The notes under the pieces were generated by a model. That model was not told the DNA's origin. It did no database searches and saw nothing but the letters and a program-made list of their open reading frames with translations. A stretch of 64,000 nt of DNA from an uncultured Acidobacteriaceae bacterium (GTDB lineage Bacteria; Acidobacteriota; Terriglobia; Terriglobales; Acidobacteriaceae), in assembly GCA_903842065.1 (NCBI GenBank), contig CAIMKZ010000106.1, positions 248,001 to 312,000 on the forward strand. The letters are read 5' to 3'. Below, piece after piece: positions 58,371 to 64,000 of this stretch (positions within the stretch are counted from its first letter, which is position 1; each line of letters starts with the position of its first letter). Position numbers and translations under genes: made by a program.

Positions 58371-59180
58371 GTGACTACACCTCGCCAGCCTTCCATCTTT
58401 ATCCCTCACGGCGGAGGCCCGTGCTTCTTTATGGACTGGACCTGGGGTCCGCCGGACACATGGCACGCGACTGAGAAGTTCCTTCGCTCCCTCGCCGCAA
58501 CATTGCCCGCTCCGCCAAAGGCGATGATCGTCGTCAGCGGCCATTGGGAGGAGCAGCAGATTACGGTTGGCTCCGGCGTCGCTCCCGAGCTGTTCTTTGA
58601 CTACTACGGCTTCCCCGAGCACACTTACAAGCTGACGTGGCCCGCTCCGGGCGCGCCGCAACTGGCCGCGCGAGTTGCCGATCTGCTCGCCGGCGCCGGC
58701 TTGCCCGTTGCACTCGACGCAAAGCGAGGCTACGACCACGGAGTTTTCATTCCGCTCAAGGTTGCCTTCCCTGACGCCGAGATTCCGGTGGTTCCGCTGT
58801 CGCTTAACGCGAACTTCGACCCCGAGCTGCATCTGGCCGCCGGACGCGCGCTCGCACCTCTGCGCGACGATGGCGTGCTGATTCTGGGGAGCGGCAACAG
58901 CTTCCACAATCTGGGCACCTACTATCGGCCCGAAACCCAGGATCGCGCCCGCGAGTTCGACCGCTGGCTGTCGGCCGCGATGGAGTTGCCCGAGCAGGAG
59001 CGCAGCGCGCGGCTTGCCCTCTGGCAGCAGGCGCCGTTCGCCAGTTACTGTCATCCGCGCGAGGAGCACTTCATCCCGCTGCTGGTTGCCGCAGGCGCGG
59101 GCGGTGAGGCGCCGGGCAAGTGCATCTTTACCGATGAGCCGATGCAGGCCGCGGTAAGCGCCTATCGCTTCGACGGGTAA
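58371..59180 (+). CDS. LigB-type extradiol dioxygenase (DODA-like)
   Basis: A 269-residue class III extradiol ring-cleavage dioxygenase of the YgiD/DODA group. It begins PSIFIPHGGGPCFFMDW and has VSGHWEEQQITVGSG, YDHGVFIPLKVAFPDAEIPVVPLSLN and LILGSGNSFHNLGTY, with His ligands at the expected places. It cleaves catechol-type rings such as DOPA; the natural substrate is unknown. Start codon is GTG. Confidence 0.88.
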   Translation: MTTPRQPSIFIPHGGGPCFFMDWTWGPPDTWHATEKFLRSLAATLPAPPKAMIVVSGHWEEQQITVGSGVAPELFFDYYGFPEHTYKLTWPAPGAPQLAARVADLLAGAGLPVALDAKRGYDHGVFIPLKVAFPDAEIPVVPLSLNANFDPELHLAAGRALAPLRDDGVLILGSGNSFHNLGTYYRPETQDRAREFDRWLSAAMELPEQERSARLALWQQAPFASYCHPREEHFIPLLVAAGAGGEAPGKCIFTDEPMQAAVSAYRFDG

Positions 59181-59210
59181 GTGCGGCCCCGTTTCTGATA
59201 GCTTGAGGAC

Positions 59211-60602
59211 ATGCCGAAGGCCGCTCCAGCAGAAGACATTCTCGATCTTGATTCGTTAGTTGCCGACGTAGTTGCCGAAGCCGTAAAGGCCGGCGCAACC
59301 GACGCAGAAGCTGTAGCCAGCGAGGGCGACGAGTTCAGCGTCAACGTGCGCATGGGCGAGGTGGAGACTCTGACCGAGTCCGGTTCGCGCGCCCTCGGGT
59401 TGCGCGTATTTCTCGGCAACCGCTCGGCCTCGACATCGACGAGTGACCTGACGCCGGACGGAATACGGCAGCTTGTCGAGGGCGCAGTGGCGCTGGCCAG
59501 AGTTACGGAAGAAGACCCCTTCAGCGGCTTGGCGGAGCGCGAAGAGTTCGGCTCGGCTCCGGGCAACTTTCATCTTTATTACGACGACGTTTACTCGCTC
59601 TCCGGCCCCGAGCGCATCGAGTGGGCGCGGCGCTGCGAGGCGGCTGCATTGGCCGCCGACCCGCGCATCACCAACTCCGATGGCGGCAGTTTCAGCGCCA
59701 CTACCGGCCGCAAGGCGATGGCGAATTCGCGCGGTTTTTTGGGAAGCTCTCGGACGAGTTATGTGGGAGTTTCAGCTTCGCCGCTGGCCAAAGACTCAAC
59801 CGGCGAGATGCAGAGCGACGGCTGGTGGTCCGGTGCGCGCAGCCTCGCGTTCCTCGAAAGCCCTGAAGCGGTAGGAGCGGAAGCGGCACGCCGCGTACTG
59901 CGGCGGCTGGGCGCGCGGCGGGTTCCGACGCAGCAAGTGCCGATCGTCTTCTCGCCCGAGGTGGCGCGGACAATTGTGGGCACGGTGTTCGATGCCGCCA
60001 GCGGCGACTCGATCTGGCGCGGCGCATCGTTTCTGGCCGGCAAACTCGGCGAAGCGATCGCGGACAAGTCGATCACCATCATCGACGACAATCTGATGCT
60101 GCTCGCCAACGGCGCGGGCGGATTCGGCACCTCTGCATTCGACGGCGAGGGACTGCCTTCGCTGCGGACCGTGGTTGTTGAAGGCGGCGTGTTGCGCAAC
60201 TATCTACTCAACACCTACACTGCGCGCAAGCTGGGCATGAAGTCGACGCACAACGCCGCGCGCGGACTGGCCGGAGCGCCGGGCGTGGGCGCGGGCAACC
60301 TGTATCTTGAGCCGGGCAAGCTGACGCCGAAGCAAATCCTCTCAGCGGTGAAGGCCGGCCTATACGTGACGAGTCTGATGGGCTTCGGTGTAAACACGGT
60401 GACAGGCGACTACTCGCGCGGCGCGACGGGACTGTGGATCGAAAACGGCGAGCTGACGCACGCGGTTGAAGAGGTGACTATCGCCGGCAATCTGGCCGAG
60501 ATGCTGAAGAACATAACGGCCATCGGCAACGACTTGGTCTTCCGCACATCGGTGGCCTCGCCCTCGATTCGGATTGACGGGATGACGGTGGCGGGGGCGT
60601 AA
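59211..60602 (+). CDS. pmbA: PmbA/TldE metalloprotease subunit
   Basis: A 463-residue PmbA/TldE. It lacks the HExxxH of TldD and shows [56 protein letters not shown] and [30 protein letters not shown]-like family segments. It pairs with TldD (gene at 33335), although the two genes lie 26 kb apart. 30 nt after the dioxygenase gene, it may be co-transcribed with it. Confidence 0.93.
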   Translation: [463 protein letters not shown]

Positions 60603-60610
60603 CTGCGACT

Positions 60611-60642
60611 AGTCAGCAAGTCGGCGAGTTAGCAAGTTAGCA
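60611..60642. repeat. Degenerate octamer array (AGTYRGCR)4
   Basis: AGTCAGCA-AGTCGGCG-AGTTAGCA-AGTTAGCA, just after the pmbA stop. Confidence 0.7.
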
Positions 60643-60664
60643 GGCACATAGGCGGATATACGGC

Positions 60665-61993
60665 ATGGGAGATGCGGAACAAGATCGGTCAGCGAGTTCG
60701 GGTGTAGGCTCAATGCACCTGCCTGCGGAGATCGCTTTCGATCCGGCTGATCCCAAGGCTGCTCTCACGCAGCTTCCCCGCGCAGCTGCTGTCTTCGCTC
60801 TCTACGGGGCGGACGCAAAGGACGAGCCCTACATCGGCCGCACGCCGAATCTGCGCTCACGGCTCGAACGGCTGCTGCAACCCTCCGCAAAGCACCCGCG
60901 CCGTTTGCAACTCGCTGGCCGCGTGCGTCGAATCGCGTGGCGGCTCACAGGCTCAGAGTTCGAGTCCCTGCTGGCGCAGTTTTCGCTACTCGAAGAAATC
61001 TATGGCGCAAAGGCCCTGGACCGCATGCACTTACGCATGCCAGCCTTTGTGCGCTTCTTCGGGTCGAACTCTTATCCGCGCATTGCCGTCACCAACCGCC
61101 CCGGAGTGCGCGAGGGGGGCTGGGCCTACGGGCCGTTCCCGTCGCGGCTGGCCGCCGAGCGCTACTCGGACGAGTTGCTCAAGCTCTTCCTGCTGCGCCG
61201 ATGCGTGGACGACCTCGATCCCGATCCGAGCCATCCGGGCTGCGTGTATTCGGAGATGAAGATGTGCCTTGCGCCCTGCTTCAAAGACTGCACCAGCGAG
61301 CGCTACGCCGAAGAAGCCGCCGCCGTCGAGGGCTTTCTTGCCACGCGCGGAGCAAACCGGCTCGCAGTACTTGAAGCCGATCGCGATGCGGCTTCGGAGG
61401 CCCTGAACTTTGAACAGGCCGCCGCGATCCACGCTCAGGTGCAGAAGGTCGAGGCGGTTCGTTCCCTCACATCCGAACTTGTCCGCCCCTTGAGTCAACT
61501 TCGCGCCGTCATTCTTCAATCCTCGGCTCAGCCCGGCGAGGTCTCGGTCTTTCTCTTTGCGAACGGCCGTCTGCGCGGACCGGTAGGTTTCTCGACGCTC
61601 GGCATGAGAATCCAGAACGAGCAATCCGGTTCCACTTCGCTCTTCGCGCAGCCGATGGCGGCAGAAGCGATTGCGGAGAACGAGGGACTGAGGGACTTAG
61701 GGACTGAGGGACTGAATCCCGCAACAGCGATGCCAAAGCTCGCGCGCGGAGTGCTCGATGCGCGGCTCGATGAAGTGATGGCAGCGCTAACTGCGGATCG
61801 AAAAGCGCCAACCGCCGCCGAGCGCCAGGGCCACATGGCACTACTCAAACGGTGGTACTATCGGCCCGAGGCCCGGCGCGTGGGCGAGATCTTCTTTCCG
61901 GACGAGCAAGGCACGTGGCCTGTAAAAGCCATTCTGCGCGGCATCGGCCGGGTGGCGGCGCGATCCTTCGGTGCAAATGCGCCCGACCAGTGA
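60665..61993 (+). CDS. UvrC-like protein without C-terminal nuclease domain
   Basis: A 442-residue relative of the UvrC N-terminal half. GIY-YIG-type core AAVFALYGADAKDEPYIGRTPNLRSRLERLL, the Cys-rich cluster CVYSEMKMCLAPCFKDC and a UVR motif (LEADRDAASEALNFEQAAAIHAQVQKVEAV) are present, but the UvrC RNase H-like domain and HhH are missing. It may make only the 3' incision, like Cho, or be a repair accessory. A 32-bp octamer array lies inside the coding region (61684-61715). Other UvrC copies may exist elsewhere. Confidence 0.8.
   Translation: MGDAEQDRSASSGVGSMHLPAEIAFDPADPKAALTQLPRAAAVFALYGADAKDEPYIGRTPNLRSRLERLLQPSAKHPRRLQLAGRVRRIAWRLTGSEFESLLAQFSLLEEIYGAKALDRMHLRMPAFVRFFGSNSYPRIAVTNRPGVREGGWAYGPFPSRLAAERYSDELLKLFLLRRCVDDLDPDPSHPGCVYSEMKMCLAPCFKDCTSERYAEEAAAVEGFLATRGANRLAVLEADRDAASEALNFEQAAAIHAQVQKVEAVRSLTSELVRPLSQLRAVILQSSAQPGEVSVFLFANGRLRGPVGFSTLGMRIQNEQSGSTSLFAQPMAAEAIAENEGLRDLGTEGLNPATAMPKLARGVLDARLDEVMAALTADRKAPTAAERQGHMALLKRWYYRPEARRVGEIFFPDEQGTWPVKAILRGIGRVAARSFGANAPDQ
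61684..61715. repeat. Octamer array (GGGACTKA)4 inside a coding region
   Basis: GGGACTGA-GGGACTTA-GGGACTGA-GGGACTGA within the UvrC-like gene, where it encodes GLRDLGTEGL in a likely linker. Confidence 0.75.
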
Positions 61994-62002
61994 GGCACGC
62001 AA

Positions 62003-62593
62003 ATGGCGAAGCAAAGCGAGATCCGTTTACTGCTCGCCGATGCCCGCAATCGCATCGGCCCGGGCCATGCCTATGATGCCGCGATGCTGGTGCTTGAGAA
62101 TCCCCACCTCGCCCGCCAGCTCATCGAGTGCCTGTGGGACGAGGACGAGGGCGTCTCAGGCCGCGCCGCCGATGCCCTTGAGACCGTTGCAGCCGAACTG
62201 CCGCAGATAGTCGCCCGCTACAAAGACGCGCTGCTCGGCCTTCTGGTCGAGGCCCGGTCGATCAAGCTGCGCTGGCATCTCGGCCTCATCGTCACCGGCC
62301 TCAAGCTCACCCGGCCCGAGTGCCGCCGCGTTGCCAATGCGCTCAATGAGTGGCTCGACGACCCCAGCTCGATCGTAAAAACCTGCGCTATGCAGGGCCT
62401 CGCCGAGTTGACCCTCCAGAACCCCTCGCTCAAAGACCAGGTCCTCGACCTGCTGCGTATGTTGGCCCGCAGTGGAACTCCCGCGATGCGCGCCCGCGGC
62501 CGCATCCTTATAGAACAGATGGAAAAGGGCCGGCCTCTCACCTGGGCGCGCGTCAAGCAGCAGACCCGCAAGGCCGCAAGGCTGATAAACTGA
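62003..62593 (+). CDS. HEAT-repeat-like protein
   Basis: A 196-residue all-helical protein. LIECLWDEDEGVSGRAADALETVAAE and the following NEWLDDPSSIVKTCAMQGLAELTL resemble HEAT repeats, which serve as protein-binding scaffolds. It lies 9 nt after the UvrC-like gene and before rpe. No specific function known. Confidence 0.65.
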   Translation: MAKQSEIRLLLADARNRIGPGHAYDAAMLVLENPHLARQLIECLWDEDEGVSGRAADALETVAAELPQIVARYKDALLGLLVEARSIKLRWHLGLIVTGLKLTRPECRRVANALNEWLDDPSSIVKTCAMQGLAELTLQNPSLKDQVLDLLRMLARSGTPAMRARGRILIEQMEKGRPLTWARVKQQTRKAARLIN

Positions 62594-62622
62594 CCGGGCA
62601 AGGGGAGCGCGAGCCAAACTCC

Positions 62623-63297
62623 ATGGTTGAACTTCTTCCATCGATCCTATCCGCAGACTTTGCCCACCTGGCCGACGAAATCGCTGCGGCCGAGCGCGGG
62701 GGCGCCACGGTCATCCACGTCGACGTGATGGACGGCCACTTTGTGCCCAACCTCACCATCGGCGCGCCGGTTGTAAAGAGCCTGCGCAAGGCCACCAAGC
62801 TGCCGCTCGACTGCCATCTGATGGTCGAGAACCCGGACGCCCTGGTTCCGGACTTCGCAGCCGCTGGAGCCGACTGGGTAAGCGTGCACTACGAGGCCTG
62901 CCCCAACCTGCACCGTTCGCTTCAGCTCATCACCAAGCTGGGGATGAAGGCCGGCGTCGTAATCAATCCCCACACTCGGGTCGATCTGCTGGTTGACGTT
63001 CTGCCCATGGTTCACTACGTCCTGATCATGAGCGTGAACCCGGGCTTCGGCGGGCAGGCGTTTATCCCCGCATCGCTGGGCCGGATCAGGCGGCTTGCCG
63101 AGTTGCGGAGCCAGCTGGGCCTGAGCTTTAGAATCGAGGTGGACGGCGGGGTGGCTCACGATACGGTAGCCCAGATCGTCCAAGCCGGTGCCGAGCTGTT
63201 AGTAGCCGGCAGCGCAGTTTTTGGTGCGGGTGAGGCGGAGCGGGATACCCGCGCGCTGCTTGCCGCGGCTAGGCGCGCGGCCGCAGAGACTGCCTAA
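62623..63297 (+). CDS. rpe: Ribulose-phosphate 3-epimerase
   Basis: A 224-residue TIM barrel: LLPSILSADFAHLADEI, HVDVMDGHFVPNLTIGAPVVKSLR, DCHLMVENPD, VNPGFGGQAFIPASLGRI and EVDGGVAHDTVAQIVQAGAELLVAGSAVFG. It interconverts ribulose-5-P and xylulose-5-P. Start at the ATG 62623, 30 nt after the HEAT-like gene; a longer frame extends back into that gene. Confidence 0.96.
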   Translation: MVELLPSILSADFAHLADEIAAAERGGATVIHVDVMDGHFVPNLTIGAPVVKSLRKATKLPLDCHLMVENPDALVPDFAAAGADWVSVHYEACPNLHRSLQLITKLGMKAGVVINPHTRVDLLVDVLPMVHYVLIMSVNPGFGGQAFIPASLGRIRRLAELRSQLGLSFRIEVDGGVAHDTVAQIVQAGAELLVAGSAVFGAGEAERDTRALLAAARRAAAETA

Positions 63298-63409
63298 GCC
63301 CCGGTTTTGCGGGCCAACCGGCCCCTCGACAGGGTAAAATTCAGTATCGGTTAGTGTGTGTACCGAGCGGTCCGGCGCATTTTTTCGCTGCGCTCCGCAA
63401 AGAGGTTGT

Positions 63410-64000
63410 ATGAGCCGTATTTTGAACAAGATCGCCTTCATGACCCTGATGGGCCTGCTGCTTTCGTGCCTCGTGGCCAACGCCGCGAGCAAGAAGAAGA
63501 AGGACTTCAACCTCGCCGCCAATCCGCTGGCAGACGTCGCGTCCAAGCAGCCCGACAAGGAACTCTTTGACAAGGCCATGCTCGCCCTCAAGAAGGGCCG
63601 CTTCGATGTTGCGCGGCTCTCGCTCCAGACCATGCTCAACACCTATCCCGAGTCCGAGTACCGTATGCGCGCCAAGCTGGCCGTCGGCGATACCTGGTAC
63701 AAGGAGGGCGGCACGGCAGCGCTGACCCAGGCCGAGGCCGAGTACGAGGACTTCATCACCTTCTTCCCCGACGCCCCCGAGGCCGCTGAGGCCAAGATGA
63801 AGGTGGCAGACATCTACTACTCGCAGATGGAGAAGCCGGACCGCGACTTCACCAACTCTCAACAGGCCGAGCGCTCCTACCGCGAGATGATCAATATGTA
63901 TCCGGACTCGAGCCTGCTCCCGCGCGCCAAGCAGAAGCTGCGCGACGTGCAGGAGGTTCTGGCCGAGCGCGAAGCCACCATCGGTTTCTACTACACCAGC
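63410..64000 (+). CDS. bamD: Outer membrane assembly lipoprotein BamD (3' partial)
   Basis: The first 197 codons are visible; the gene runs off the window. N-terminal lipobox (MTLMGLLLSC, Cys about 19) and TPR-like helices: LFDKAMLALKKGRFDVARLSLQTMLNTYPESEY, then YEDFITFFPDAPEAAEAKMKVADIYYSQM and RSYREMINMYPDSSLLPRAKQKLRDVQEVLAEREATIGFYY, matching BamD/YfiO. It acts with BamA in outer-membrane protein insertion. GAGG precedes the ATG. Confidence 0.92.
   Translation, partial: MSRILNKIAFMTLMGLLLSCLVANAASKKKKDFNLAANPLADVASKQPDKELFDKAMLALKKGRFDVARLSLQTMLNTYPESEYRMRAKLAVGDTWYKEGGTAALTQAEAEYEDFITFFPDAPEAAEAKMKVADIYYSQMEKPDRDFTNSQQAERSYREMINMYPDSSLLPRAKQKLRDVQEVLAEREATIGFYYTS

Overview
The window looks like a chromosomal segment of an acidobacterium of the Terriglobales/Acidobacteriaceae type. 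Support for this: a thioredoxin protein carrying a TIGR03435 ('soil-associated') C-terminal domain, a DUF2157 plus GDYXXLXY pair, high-GC core genes, many short interspersed palindromes, and a large radical SAM protein of the MJ0619/Tes/MSS type that would fit the membrane-spanning lipids of this phylum. The species assignment is inference; no rRNA is present.

Layout. 1-8730: redox, membrane and secreted proteins, Sua5-type tRNA t6A synthase, a CYTH protein, an alpha/beta hydrolase and two tandem DoxX paralogues. 8803-8940: tRNA-Ala(CGC) with two tandem terminators. 9007-13741: a HAD-UbiA fusion, a DUF362 protein, a 930-bp non-coding stretch with a well-formed promoter and terminator, and a Tat-exported ChbG/YdjC deacetylase. 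13742-17681: an accessory island with vapBC and an AAA ATPase/DUF4435 pair that matches the PARIS anti-phage architecture (ariA-ariB). 17682-20703: hrcA-grpE-dnaJ operon. 21139-24319: small genes, an orphan XRE antitoxin and a low-GC HEPN + DUF262 pair, a second candidate defence locus. 24486-29304: pyruvate phosphate dikinase and a chemoreceptor. 29523-36650: esterase, SnoaL-like protein, a DinB protein in operon with a PD-(D/E)XK nuclease-like protein, tldD, higBA and an EVE protein.

36828-44844 is housekeeping: aroC-def-fmt-rsmB on the plus strand, then PASTA, CDF transporter and ubiE/menG genes on the minus strand. 44924-45609 is a second vapBC. 45711-52891 is a nitric oxide/low-oxygen region: quinol-dependent NO reductase, a Crp/Fnr regulator, a radical SAM/SPASM protein and a hemerythrin. 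A near-identical GGGACTWAAGTCACT box lies in front of the NO reductase and in front of the radical SAM-hemerythrin pair, suggesting one DosR-like or other dyad-binding regulator for both. 52953-64000 holds RlpA, the MSS/Tes-like radical SAM protein, small secreted proteins, a LigB-type dioxygenase, PmbA (partner of TldD at 33.3 kb), a UvrC-like protein lacking the C-terminal nuclease half, a HEAT-like protein, rpe and the 5' part of bamD.

Outside genes, two kinds of repeats recur: REP-like palindromes (GGGCTTCAGCCC and GCTCCCGTAGGGAGC types) and degenerate tandem arrays with 7-, 8- or 9-nt units, one of which lies inside a coding region. No CRISPR array, rRNA, insertion sequence or prophage was seen.
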